DNA of 64,000 nucleotides from Acholeplasmataceae bacterium (GCA_021736335.1 JAIPGC010000002.1:57456-121455); one strand, 5' to 3'; positions 44,226 through 53,268 are shown, counted from the first letter of the stretch. Program-made: numbers and translations. The notes: generated from the letters alone by a model not told the origin.

Positions 44226-44945
44226 TTATTCATTTAAATCTGTATCTTGTTCAAATACATTTTTTGTCTTATAAAGATTGTCATATATTTCTTTGAAATA
44301 TAAAGTTCTAGCTGTTGCATGTTGAGGTACAATCCATAACCATAAAATGCCAAACGTGAATAAACCAATGAAATACCATCCTAAGTAGCTTAAATCCAAA
44401 ATGAATAAATCCATTTTGTACCCATCAGTAACTTTTTTCGACTCTTCGATGGCTTCAGTTGCTGATAAATTAGGTTGTCTAAATAATAAATAGAAACTCA
44501 TAGAATATGCATAACTTTTCATGATTCCAGGAATAATGAATAATAGTGTCCATAAAATAGTGAACAAAGTAATCAAGAACTGAAGTGCAATAGATCTTAC
44601 AGGTTCTTCTTTAATACCAACAACTAAAATTTCTTCAATAACAGGTTTCTCATTATCTGCAGTTTGAATATACATCTGTGTTGTAGAGTATAGAATAACA
44701 GCTCCAATAATAAATAATAAGACATCAAATAAGAAAACAATAGCTGGTTGACCTGGATCAATCATTTCTCTATGAAGAAATGGTGTAAATTCATATTGAT
44801 ATGTAGGGCCAAACAATTCCGCTGATATCTGAGATATTCCAAATGTGATTAATCCAAAGATTAAAGTAATTGGAATGACAGATGAATATTTTCCTACTAA
44901 CTGCGCTTTTGCCTTGCTTTTGTAAGTATAACGTGATTCTTGCAT
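44226..44945 (-). CDS. DUF975 family membrane protein
   Basis: A 239-residue integral membrane protein with the DUF975 start (YTYKSKAKAQLVGKY) and about five hydrophobic helices (20-40, 75-95, 125-150, 155-175, 190-215). It includes IPGIMKSYAYSMSFYLL and the EAIEESKKVTDGYKMDLFILDLSYLGW block typical of the family. The function is unknown. It is a single-gene unit between the small-RNA gene and the GH81 gene. Confidence 0.85.
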   Translation of the reverse strand: MQESRYTYKSKAKAQLVGKYSSVIPITLIFGLITFGISQISAELFGPTYQYEFTPFLHREMIDPGQPAIVFLFDVLLFIIGAVILYSTTQMYIQTADNEKPVIEEILVVGIKEEPVRSIALQFLITLFTILWTLLFIIPGIMKSYAYSMSFYLLFRQPNLSATEAIEESKKVTDGYKMDLFILDLSYLGWYFIGLFTFGILWLWIVPQHATARTLYFKEIYDNLYKTKNVFEQDTDLNE

Positions 44946-45032
44946 TATTTTATCTCCCCATGTATAGTTTTTACATCTATTAATATATTAGCATATTATT
45001 GCTAAAAATAGTTAATGACTTCTCTTTTTTAT

Positions 45033-47783
45033 TTAGGAAAGTGTTACTGATGTAAAACTTCTTGCTGCTACTGTTTTCGTAATCATTTCTCCATCAGGAT
45101 CTACGAAGAAAACTGTTTCTTCTTCATTGCTCGAATTCCAAATCATAGCTCTAACAGTGCCATTTGCGTCAATATAAATTGATGATGTAGCACGCTCATG
45201 GACCATCATATGGTAACTATCGGTTTTTTGTCCATAACTCTTTAAACCATTAATTAAATAATATGTTTGTGATAAATCGCTTGGATAATCATCATTAAGT
45301 ATCAATGTAGGGTTAAATTGATTCAATGCAACTGTAGGATCTATTAATGCTTGAATACTCCACATATTGGCATACCAAGTATCAATGGTTTGATTATTAG
45401 CACTTAAGTAATTTTGGTAGATATCAGTTAAACGTGCTCTTTCAACGTCATTTGTCGCATAATTTGATAAATACTCACCATTAGGTAACCATTGAATACC
45501 ATAGATGAATGTTGGTTTTGCTCCAAACCAAGTAGCGTAGTCATACTTGCCACCCCATATCATACCTGCAACGGATGCATAGTCACTGTATTTTGGTGGG
45601 AATATTTCTTCAGAATAATCAAACATGTATGTTTTTGCTGAATTAAGTTCTGATACGAATCCATAAATAGCAGCATCTCTTAATTCTGTATCACCTATGT
45701 TAAGTGCCCATAAATAACCACCTAACCATGATTGTAATGCTTCACTGGAGGATTCAATATTGTTTCCTTCTGCAAAGGTACCAAATCCATGAGCCCATGT
45801 ATGACCTGCCCAGGGATCAAATGATCGCAAATAAGCAAAATCATAATCATCTTTTTTCGGATACATGTAGTCATTAAGTAATAAGGATACAATATCACCA
45901 TAATCATCAGTAAATGAATCATCGTACATCGCTAGTACGCTAGCTCCATAAACTAAATAACCATGTGTGAAGCTGTGATCACTCATCTCACCAGCTGTAT
46001 TAAAGTCATTGTTTGAATAGTAAACTGTACCCCATGCTTCATTGTAATATAAATATTTATCATCACTTGTTGATGAATAAGTAAACCAATCAGCCAAAAG
46101 ATATCTCAATTTTGATATGAATTCATTCTTAAAGGTAGTATTTCCAATTTGATCTGCAATGATGATCCCTTGTGCAAGTGGATAAATCGCTTTACCATTC
46201 CAATAAGGTCCATCCTCATTTAAAAAGTTTTCTGTATCATTAATTTCTGTACGTGTTCCTAAATCTGTCAAATAGGATGTTATACTAGATTGACTAAACT
46301 CTGAATTCGTTGGCAAAGTCATTCCAGGTAATAACCCATTAAAAGATAGTTCTGTTTGAAAATGTGAACCTATAGTTGCTTTCAATTCACCTCGAACAGT
46401 CTCAAATGAATAATCAGTTAATGCTTGATCACTATTTTGATAGTGATGCGGCATCATAAACTGAACTGGTTCATTATGATTGCTTGATTTTAGATATTGT
46501 GTTGCAATATGATAATCTGTCTTAACTAAGCTATTGATATGGTCAACATTATATGTAACATCTCCAGTTAATGTTTTAGCATAAGCATGATCATGATAAA
46601 AAGATGCTTCACTCAAATATTGAATTGCGGCAACTGAGAAATAATTCTCATCTGCAAGATTCATGCTAACTCTGTTTAATAATCCAAATGGGTGATTAAC
46701 ACTACTGATATTAAATAGTGTATTGTCTGGAGTGCTAATTAAAAAGTATCTATCTGCATATATAGGCTGTCCTACTTGTGCAGGACGATATGTATCATAA
46801 CCTACATGCTTATGGACTAGTTTAACAACAATCCCATCACCGGTATATGTTGAACCGCTTATTGGGTTTCCATTAACTGTAAAGTATTCATAATTATCTA
46901 CACCATTAGAGCCCATGCTCAAATATGCTGAACTAGGATTCATGACTTCTGCAAATATATAAGGAGAACCTTGAGCATAGGTAACAACCATATGATCTTC
47001 AGGTTGTCCAGTATTTCTCATTGCAACTTTGACTGTTGTATCACTACTGTCGATGACATGTGTTGTGTAACCTAAATTTAAGGTCGTTGTTTTCATAAAC
47101 ATATCTGGTAGTGCTAGTGAAAAGTTTGCCATTGTATTAAGACCCTCTGGATTCCAATATTGGACAAATCCTGTCCCAGGGTTTGTTATCTCAACACCAT
47201 CATTATTAAATGCTGATCTAAAAGGGTTTGTGTATATACCATTGCTACCACCATAATTTGCAGCAAGCAATGATGTCCACCAACCATTTGATGGAACTGC
47301 TGATGTCAATAAATCTTGATTTAGAAGTTGTGGTTGAATTGGATGAACAATATCGGAAGCTGCCCCACTTCTATATGATCCCGCATTGGCATGAATTGTG
47401 GTTGCTGTAATTGAATTTCTTGTATCAGGATCACGATGAATCGTCCCAGCACTCACAGTCACATTTCTTGTTTCATCTATAGAATCATCACCATAAGTCA
47501 TTTGATATGATAATGAGTATGTTCCAACAGTACCATAATCTACTGTGCCTTCAACTTCAAACATATATGATATGTCATCACCTAACTGATTGATGACTTC
47601 AATATCTTTTAAAGGATCAAAATACTCATTTTGAGTAACCTCTATATCATCTAAACCTATGACTTGCTCAATTGATAATGGAAGTGTTTCATCTGTCGGA
47701 GGATTTTGTTTACCACCATCTGCACAAGCACTCAAAACAAATAATAAGATAAATATTATTAATGTAATACTTTTTTTAATCAT
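45033..47783 (-). CDS. Secreted GH81 endo-beta-1,3-glucanase lipoprotein
   Basis: A 916-residue surface enzyme. Signal with lipobox LSAC (MIKKSITLIIFILLFVLSAC), an Ig-like DUF5011-type domain (~40-110), then the GH81 module. It shows PSNGWWTSLLAANYGG, GPYWNGKAIYPLAQGI, NEAWGTVYYSNNDFN, SFTHGYLVYGASVLA, SFDPWAGHTWAHGFG and GNNIESSSEA, the last holding the catalytic Glu pair. GH81 cuts internal beta-1,3 bonds of laminarin or curdlan. The start at 47781-47783 follows GGAGG at 8 nt. A LacI-type half-palindrome lies at its promoter. Confidence 0.93.
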   Translation of the reverse strand: MIKKSITLIIFILLFVLSACADGGKQNPPTDETLPLSIEQVIGLDDIEVTQNEYFDPLKDIEVINQLGDDISYMFEVEGTVDYGTVGTYSLSYQMTYGDDSIDETRNVTVSAGTIHRDPDTRNSITATTIHANAGSYRSGAASDIVHPIQPQLLNQDLLTSAVPSNGWWTSLLAANYGGSNGIYTNPFRSAFNNDGVEITNPGTGFVQYWNPEGLNTMANFSLALPDMFMKTTTLNLGYTTHVIDSSDTTVKVAMRNTGQPEDHMVVTYAQGSPYIFAEVMNPSSAYLSMGSNGVDNYEYFTVNGNPISGSTYTGDGIVVKLVHKHVGYDTYRPAQVGQPIYADRYFLISTPDNTLFNISSVNHPFGLLNRVSMNLADENYFSVAAIQYLSEASFYHDHAYAKTLTGDVTYNVDHINSLVKTDYHIATQYLKSSNHNEPVQFMMPHHYQNSDQALTDYSFETVRGELKATIGSHFQTELSFNGLLPGMTLPTNSEFSQSSITSYLTDLGTRTEINDTENFLNEDGPYWNGKAIYPLAQGIIIADQIGNTTFKNEFISKLRYLLADWFTYSSTSDDKYLYYNEAWGTVYYSNNDFNTAGEMSDHSFTHGYLVYGASVLAMYDDSFTDDYGDIVSLLLNDYMYPKKDDYDFAYLRSFDPWAGHTWAHGFGTFAEGNNIESSSEALQSWLGGYLWALNIGDTELRDAAIYGFVSELNSAKTYMFDYSEEIFPPKYSDYASVAGMIWGGKYDYATWFGAKPTFIYGIQWLPNGEYLSNYATNDVERARLTDIYQNYLSANNQTIDTWYANMWSIQALIDPTVALNQFNPTLILNDDYPSDLSQTYYLINGLKSYGQKTDSYHMMVHERATSSIYIDANGTVRAMIWNSSNEEETVFFVDPDGEMITKTVAARSFTSVTLS

Positions 47784-47797
47784 TAAATAGACCTCCG

Positions 47798-47854
47798 TAT
47801 TAATCATTCTATAAATCAATCATACCATAAATATTAAAAAAGGAAACCGATTTC
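47798..47854 (-). promoter_or_regulatory. GH81 promoter with LacI-type operator candidate
   Basis: On the minus strand an extended -10 TGGTATGAT lies about 25 bp ahead of the Shine-Dalgarno sequence. At the -35 zone GAAACCGATTTC (plus 47843-47854) is a 12-bp palindrome with one mismatched pair and a central CG, the shape of LacI/GalR operators. This suggests glucan-controlled expression. Confidence 0.45.
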
Positions 47855-47885
47855 TTACTTTTTGTAAATAACGTATTATTATATA

Positions 47886-47932
47886 ATAAAAACTCAACCT
47901 TATGGATCTAATATCCCTAATTGTTGAGTTTT
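47886..47932 (-). terminator. Terminator of the triple-repeat membrane gene
   Basis: The arms AAAACTCAAC and GTTGAGTTTT enclose a small GGAT/ATCC hairpin, followed by T-rich sequence on the minus strand. Confidence 0.7.
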
Positions 47933-47962
47933 CATTCAATGTATGAAATTCAATTCATAAAT

Positions 47963-48475
47963 CTATTTTCTATCTTCGTCTTTTTCTTCATCAATAATAA
48001 TGTTTCTAAATCTATTTTTGATCGATTCAGTTCCGAATTCAACAAAAGCATTCTTTTGTGGAAAAAATATCGTATTAATGATTGGAATCAGTAAAAACAT
48101 AATCCATGTTGGATGCCATTCATCTGTAATTAATCCAATTGCAATATAACTTCCTGTTACTATGATACCAACAAGCTTTCTTGCATTGATCTTCTTCTCA
48201 ACAATTAAATTGACGATTGGAACTAGAAGAAATACCATCCAACCAGGATGCCAAAGATCAAAACCAAAACCTAACCATAAAAACAGGATTAAGCTAACCA
48301 TCGGCATGATTTCACTTAGTTTTTTAAATGGTTTTCCTGTAAGTAAAATCCAGCTTATTGGGATGAGTAAGAAAAATGTCCAACCTAGAGACCAATTTTC
48401 TAAATATAGTCCAGCTCCTAAGAAAAGTAATAAGCTAATTAAAGGCATAACAGCAATTATTCGTCTTTTTATCAT
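47963..48475 (-). CDS. Membrane protein with three tandem W-P-G-W-like units
   Basis: 170 residues. The start at 48473-48475 follows GGGAGG at 7 nt. Three similar blocks of about 45 residues each end in a W-x-x-x-W plus FLLIPI motif: ENWSLGWTFFLLIPI, DLWHPGWMVFLLVPI and DEWHPTWIMFLLIPI. This is a six-helix arrangement from internal triplication. Comparable WHPGW segments occur at the C-terminus of some Firmicutes helix-turn-helix proteins, here without a DNA-binding domain. A charged tail (RNIIIDEEKDEDRK) closes it. Function unknown. Confidence 0.75.
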   Translation of the reverse strand: MIKRRIIAVMPLISLLLFLGAGLYLENWSLGWTFFLLIPISWILLTGKPFKKLSEIMPMVSLILFLWLGFGFDLWHPGWMVFLLVPIVNLIVEKKINARKLVGIIVTGSYIAIGLITDEWHPTWIMFLLIPIINTIFFPQKNAFVEFGTESIKNRFRNIIIDEEKDEDRK

Positions 48476-48593
48476 GAAATATCCTCCCTTTTTCAAGTTT
48501 ATTATAGCATGATTTGCTCCATTTAATTCATATGATTCATCACATATATTTCAATTTGGAAATTGTTAAATAAAAAATGAATCTTCCTATGTT

Positions 48594-48636
48594 AAAAAGG
48601 CAGAAGTCGCTATTTTACGAGAATTTCTGCTTTTTG
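48594..48636. terminator. Hairpin separating divergent units
   Basis: AAAAAGGCAGAA pairs with TTCTGCTTTTT around a loop that itself has TCG/CGA. It has T-rich flanks and lies between the membrane gene (minus) and the sulfoquinovose promoter (plus). It may block read-through; no gene ends here. Confidence 0.5.
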
Positions 48637-48680
48637 CAAAAATATCATATATATTTGCGTAAAAAAATATCATTTTAGAC

Positions 48681-48709
48681 TTGATATCTGACAAATGTAA
48701 TGATATGAT
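48681..48709 (+). promoter_or_regulatory. Promoter of the sulfoquinovose operon
   Basis: TTGATA (48681-48686) and TATGAT (48704-48709) with a 17-bp spacer. The predicted start near 48716 gives a leader of about 143 nt before the first gene. Confidence 0.7.
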
Positions 48710-48758
48710 GTAAATATAAAGATATATATAAGCGCAAATATAATTTAATATTTCACTA

Positions 48759-48815
48759 GAGAACATAAAGAGTTATTTTTAAAACAATGATCAGGTTATA
48801 TGTTCTTATTTTTTT
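48759..48815 (+). promoter_or_regulatory. Leader hairpin with U-tract (attenuator-like)
   Basis: AGAACATA (48760-48767) pairs with TATGTTCT (48799-48806) around a 31-nt loop, followed by TATTTTTTT. It sits in the 5' leader, so it would stop transcription before the first gene unless relieved. What relieves it is not visible. Confidence 0.55.
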
Positions 48816-48825
48816 AAAATATTAA

Positions 48826-48839
48826 AGTAAGCGCTTACA
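48826..48839 (+). promoter_or_regulatory. LacI-family operator / cre-like palindrome
   Basis: GTAAGCGCTTAC (48827-48838) is a perfect 12-bp palindrome with the central CG typical of LacI/GalR and CcpA sites. It sits 20 bp before the first ATG, downstream of the promoter, consistent with a roadblock. No LacI gene lies in the window. Confidence 0.7.
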
Positions 48840-48858
48840 AATTTTATAGGTGAACGAG

Positions 48859-49527
48859 ATGCTGGATTTATTACGTAAAATGAACCCTTCCTTAAAACTT
48901 TATTCCATATTTGATTCATCTTTTTCTGCCTTTGGGAAAATTCTCGATATGAGTCATTTTTCTCAATTAAGTTCATACATGAATAGTGAAGCCATCATGC
49001 CTGAATCTGGTAATTACTATATTGCTCATGACGAACATTTTGCACTTTCTATATCAAATAAAGATATATATAAAGATATTTTTGGAGATATGCCAATCGA
49101 GTTTGGATATGTAAATGGATTTAATAGCCACCTTAATGCTTTGGAATATCACAAATCTTCTGAAATTAATGTCGCTCTAACACCTCTTGTTCTACTTCTT
49201 GGTCATTTCAAAGATATTAAAGATGATTCATATGATACAAAACAGTTAACAGCATTTTATGTGCCACAAAACACAGCAATTGAAATTTATCCGAAAGTTT
49301 TACACTTCTCACCTTGTAAAGTTTCAGATTCAGGATTTAAGTGTGCTGTAATTCTGCCATATGGAACAAACATGAATTTCATAAAGCCTTTGACAACATA
49401 TGATGAAAACAGATTTTTATTCAAGACAAACAAATGGTTATTGTGCCACCAAGAGAATCGAAAATTGATTGATCTTGGAGCTTATATAGGGTTAACTGGA
49501 GTTAACTATGAAATATTTTACAAATAG
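48859..49527 (+). CDS. DUF4867 family protein
   Basis: A 222-residue cupin-like protein of the DUF4867 family (MLDLLRKMNPSLKLYSIFDSSFSAFGKIL at the start; FYVPQNTAIEIYPKVLHFSPCKV in the cupin region). I start at the ATG 48859 with GGTG 6 nt ahead rather than the upstream GTG. Family members recur in sugar-isomerase and sulfoquinovose clusters; no catalytic role is settled, and a sugar anomer or isomer step is a reasonable guess. Here it is the first gene of the operon, 8 bp before the sulfoquinovosidase. Confidence 0.78.
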   Translation: MLDLLRKMNPSLKLYSIFDSSFSAFGKILDMSHFSQLSSYMNSEAIMPESGNYYIAHDEHFALSISNKDIYKDIFGDMPIEFGYVNGFNSHLNALEYHKSSEINVALTPLVLLLGHFKDIKDDSYDTKQLTAFYVPQNTAIEIYPKVLHFSPCKVSDSGFKCAVILPYGTNMNFIKPLTTYDENRFLFKTNKWLLCHQENRKLIDLGAYIGLTGVNYEIFYK

Positions 49528-49535
49528 AGGTTAAT

Positions 49536-51536
49536 ATGATCCAATTCATTCCTTCAAACGAAGGAGTATCCATTTTATTCAATCAAGAACTTATCATAAA
49601 ACATCATCATAGTCATCCATCTTTCTATGTTGGAAATGGCAATGATCACATCGAAAGTTATCGAGGAAATTACAAAATTGATGATTACATCGAAAGTAGA
49701 ATTCCACTCGAGTCTTATAAAATAGATGACCATAAGATTACTTTTTATCATCATGAAATTGAGCTCATTTTATTATTCAAAGAAATCGATGGCAGATTGA
49801 TTGTTCAGCTTCAATCCAATCAAGTATTTAATAGATTTTGGATGAGACTATATGCAACACCTGAAGAAAAAGTCTATGGATGTGGAGAACAAGCCTCATA
49901 TTTTAACCTTAGACACCGAAATTATCCACTTTGGACATCAGAACCAGGTGTGGGTAGAGATAAAAATTCATTAACGACTTTCTATGCTGATTTAAACGAC
50001 AAAGCTGGTGGAGATTATTATACGACTTATTATCCTGAACCAACCTTTGTATCTACAAGAAAATACTGGATTCATCTTGATACATTTGCTTATGCTGATT
50101 TCAACTTTAAAAATGATTCATTTCATGAACTTCATCTATGGGAAATTCCAAATCAAATCATTTTATCTATAAAACCTACATATCTCGAATTAATTACTGA
50201 TTTAACCGATTATACAAAAAGACCACCAAAACTTCCGGATTTCTTAACTGATGGCATGATTCTTGGTGTTCAAGGTGGGCTTGAACAAGTTCTAAAATAT
50301 CTAAAGCAAGCCCAAAATGCTGGAGTTAAGGTCAGTGGATTATGGTGCCAAGATTGGGCAGGACATAATTACACATCCTTTGGCAAACGTTTATATTGGA
50401 ATTGGGTATTAAATGAAAAAGTCTACCCAAATCTAAAAGAAGAAATTAGAAAATTAGATCAACAAAATGTTGCTTTTCTGACATATATCTGTCCCTTCCT
50501 TCTTGAAAATGAAACTCTATTTAATGAAGCAGCTCAAAACAATTATCTCGCATTTAATAAAGAAGGCTTCATATATAAAGTTGATTTTGGTGAATTTGAT
50601 TGTGGTATCGTTGATTTGACTAATCCTGATGCATACAATTGGTACAAAAACATCATTAAGACAAATATTATTGATCTAGGTATCAAAGGCTGGATGGCAG
50701 ATTTTGGTGAATATCTACCCGTTGATTGCATACTTCATAATGGGAAAGATGCGAAATTGATGCATAACGAATGGCCTGTGTTATGGGCAAAATGCAATTA
50801 TGAAGCAGTTCAAGAGTCAAATAAGTTAGGTGAGATATTTTATTTCATGAGAGCTGGAGCACACGGATCTCAACATTATGCCACATCCTTATGGGCAGGT
50901 GATCAAAGTGTTAACTGGGAAACACATGATGGTATCGCATCAGTTATTCCTTCTGCTCTATCAACAGGTATCATAGGTAATCCTTTTACCCACAGTGATA
51001 TCGGAGGTTATACTAGCCTATATGGCAATATTAGAACCAAAGAATTATTTGAGCGTTGGTGTGAAATGAATGTTTTTACTTCCTACATGAGAACACATGA
51101 AGGAAACAGACCTTCTACCAATTTTCAATTCTATAATGATGATGATACTTTAGCTTTAATGGCACGCATGACAAATATCAGAGTTGACCTGAAGCCTTAT
51201 ATTATCTCATTGATTCAAGAAGCAACTCAATTAGGTTATTCAGTTCAACGTCCTATATTTATACATTATGAATCATGTAGTCAAGCATATGATATTCAAT
51301 ATGCTTATATGTTTGGATCAGAAATGCTAGTGCAACCAATTGTTCAACCTTATCAAAATGTTCAAGAGGTTTATTTACCAGATGATGAATGGGTTCATCT
51401 ATGGACTGGTGATATTTATACGGGAAATCAAAGTATTATCGTTAAAGCACCTATTGGATTTCCACCTGTGTTTTATAGAAAACTAGGAAAATATAGATCC
51501 TTATTTGAGGAAATTACTAAGAAATACAAACTGTAA
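49536..51536 (+). CDS. yihQ: Sulfoquinovosidase (GH31)
   Basis: Hydrolyses alpha-sulfoquinovosides such as SQ-glycerol to free SQ. A 666-residue GH31 enzyme with the YihQ-type KVYGCGEQASYFNLRHRNYPLWTSEPGVGR block. The nucleophile is D389 (WMADFGEYL) and the acid/base D456 (LWAGDQSVNW). Relative to the E. coli enzyme numbering as I recall it (Q288, R301, W304, D405, D472, Y508), every residue is found here at a constant offset of -16: Q272, R285, W288, D389, D456, Y492. These are the sulfonate-binding and catalytic residues. No signal peptide, so it is cytosolic and acts after import. Confidence 0.94.
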   Translation: MIQFIPSNEGVSILFNQELIIKHHHSHPSFYVGNGNDHIESYRGNYKIDDYIESRIPLESYKIDDHKITFYHHEIELILLFKEIDGRLIVQLQSNQVFNRFWMRLYATPEEKVYGCGEQASYFNLRHRNYPLWTSEPGVGRDKNSLTTFYADLNDKAGGDYYTTYYPEPTFVSTRKYWIHLDTFAYADFNFKNDSFHELHLWEIPNQIILSIKPTYLELITDLTDYTKRPPKLPDFLTDGMILGVQGGLEQVLKYLKQAQNAGVKVSGLWCQDWAGHNYTSFGKRLYWNWVLNEKVYPNLKEEIRKLDQQNVAFLTYICPFLLENETLFNEAAQNNYLAFNKEGFIYKVDFGEFDCGIVDLTNPDAYNWYKNIIKTNIIDLGIKGWMADFGEYLPVDCILHNGKDAKLMHNEWPVLWAKCNYEAVQESNKLGEIFYFMRAGAHGSQHYATSLWAGDQSVNWETHDGIASVIPSALSTGIIGNPFTHSDIGGYTSLYGNIRTKELFERWCEMNVFTSYMRTHEGNRPSTNFQFYNDDDTLALMARMTNIRVDLKPYIISLIQEATQLGYSVQRPIFIHYESCSQAYDIQYAYMFGSEMLVQPIVQPYQNVQEVYLPDDEWVHLWTGDIYTGNQSIIVKAPIGFPPVFYRKLGKYRSLFEEITKKYKL

Positions 51537-51547
51537 AGGAGAAAATT

Positions 51548-52456
51548 ATGGCGAAAAAAGAACAAACCTATAGGTCCTTTATTCTTAAACAAAAAATAGT
51601 CCCCTATCTGTTTTTAGGACCCAATCTATTGATATTTTCGATATTTATCATTTTACCAGCGCTTATAGGTATCTATTATTCCTTTACTGATATGACATTA
51701 TTCACATTCTCCGTAAGTGATGCAAATTTTATTGGTTTAGATAACTATAGAGCATTACTACAGGATCAAGACTTTATTGCTGCTTTGTGGAACACAATCA
51801 AATTAGTTGTAGTCACAGTTCCAATTATGTTTGTTACATCTTTACTTGTTGCTGTACTTCTTGTTCAGCCTCTCAAAGCAAAAGGATTCTTTAGAGCAGT
51901 TTACTATTGGCCGGTTATGATTTCAGCAGTTGTTGTTGGTATTATCTGGCAATGGATACTCGCAGGCAATTTCGGACTTTTCAATACAATCATCAAGTCA
52001 TTAGGATTTGATCCAATTGAGACTTTGATTAATCCAAGATTTGCATGGTGGTCTGTTGTATTTGCAATTGTTTGGTCAAGAACCGGATATTACATGATCG
52101 TATTCGTTGCTGCATTGCTTTCTATTCCAGAATCTCTTTATGAAGCTGCTGAAATGGATGGAGCAAATAAATTACAGAAATTTAGACATATTACATATCC
52201 ATCACTTAGAGCTGCTAGACTCATGGTATTCATCTTAGTCACGATGGAAATATTTAAAATCTATCCACTTGTTGTCACATTGACTGGTGGTGGACCATTT
52301 GATTCAACTCAATTTACTGTTCAATACATCTATGAAATGGCATTTAAGAAATATCAGGTTGGCTTGGCTAGTTCCATGTCAGTTGTCATGCTATTGATTG
52401 TTACTATTTTCACTGCACTCAACTTCTTCTTATCGAAGCGAGGTGAAAATAAATGA
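51548..52456 (+). CDS. ABC sugar transporter permease, MalF type
   Basis: A 302-residue permease with six helices and the EAA loop EAAEMDGANKLQKFRHITYPSL. It opens with a basic cytosolic stretch (MAKKEQTYRSFILKQK) and PYLFLGPNLLIFSIFIILPALIG. It belongs to the CUT1 (oligosaccharide) class. It overlaps the next permease by 4 bp. In this locus it should import SQ or SQ-glycerol. No ATPase gene follows, so it probably shares a MsmX-type ATPase. Confidence 0.9.
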   Translation: MAKKEQTYRSFILKQKIVPYLFLGPNLLIFSIFIILPALIGIYYSFTDMTLFTFSVSDANFIGLDNYRALLQDQDFIAALWNTIKLVVVTVPIMFVTSLLVAVLLVQPLKAKGFFRAVYYWPVMISAVVVGIIWQWILAGNFGLFNTIIKSLGFDPIETLINPRFAWWSVVFAIVWSRTGYYMIVFVAALLSIPESLYEAAEMDGANKLQKFRHITYPSLRAARLMVFILVTMEIFKIYPLVVTLTGGGPFDSTQFTVQYIYEMAFKKYQVGLASSMSVVMLLIVTIFTALNFFLSKRGENK

Positions 52457-53268
52457 GAAAAATGACAGTTGCGAATTATATCATTGCAGGCATTCTCGTT
52501 TTCATCTTCTTAATGCCTGTAATCTATATCATTTCTTCTTCTTTTAAACCAATAAACGAGTTGTTTTCTCCAACTCCAACATTTTTTCCAATCCAATGGA
52601 CTTTTGCGAATTATGGCGCAGCATTAAGTCGAGGTGATTTTGGGAAATACATATTCAATTCATTTCTAGTTGCAATATCATCCACATTTATAGCTGTCAT
52701 TATCAATACAATGAGTGGTTATGCATTAGCTAAGTTCCGTTTCAAATTTGATAATGTGATCATGCTTGTCATTTTATCAACAATCATGTTGCCACTAGAA
52801 GTCATCATGGTTCCTATATTTTCAGTCTTAAAATTCTTCGGTTTATATAACTCGTTATGGGCACTCATCATTCCGCCTGCAGCAACACCTACAGGCATCT
52901 TCTTGATGAGACAATATTTGCTTACAATTCCTGATGAGATTATACAATCAGCAAGAATTGATGGTGCATCCGAAGGAAGAATATTCTTTAGCATCATATT
53001 ACCAAATGCTAAACCTGCAATTGCAACACTTGCTATCTTCTCGTTTATGTGGAGATGGAATGATTATGTTTGGCCATTAATAGCAATCAGTTCTCCAAGA
53101 AAGTATACATTACAACTTGCTATTGCCAATTTTACAGGTGAGTTTGGAACAGATTATAGTTCTATACTTGCTATGTCAGCAATTTCGATGATTCCAATGT
53201 TGATTGTCTTTATTATTTTCCAAAGACAATTTGTTCAAGGCACAGTGGAATCTGGTATGAAAGGGTAA
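52453..53268 (+). CDS. ABC sugar transporter permease, MalG type
   Basis: A 271-residue CUT1 permease with six helices. It has the EAA-type loop ARIDGASEGRIFFSIILPNAKPAIATLAIFSF and the C-terminal WNDYVWPL segment that follows. ATGA overlap with the upstream MalF-type gene indicates coupled translation into a heterodimeric pore. The binding-protein gene 45 bp downstream is interrupted by an insertion sequence, so this permease may currently lack a partner. Confidence 0.9.
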   Translation: MRKMTVANYIIAGILVFIFLMPVIYIISSSFKPINELFSPTPTFFPIQWTFANYGAALSRGDFGKYIFNSFLVAISSTFIAVIINTMSGYALAKFRFKFDNVIMLVILSTIMLPLEVIMVPIFSVLKFFGLYNSLWALIIPPAATPTGIFLMRQYLLTIPDEIIQSARIDGASEGRIFFSIILPNAKPAIATLAIFSFMWRWNDYVWPLIAISSPRKYTLQLAIANFTGEFGTDYSSILAMSAISMIPMLIVFIIFQRQFVQGTVESGMKG

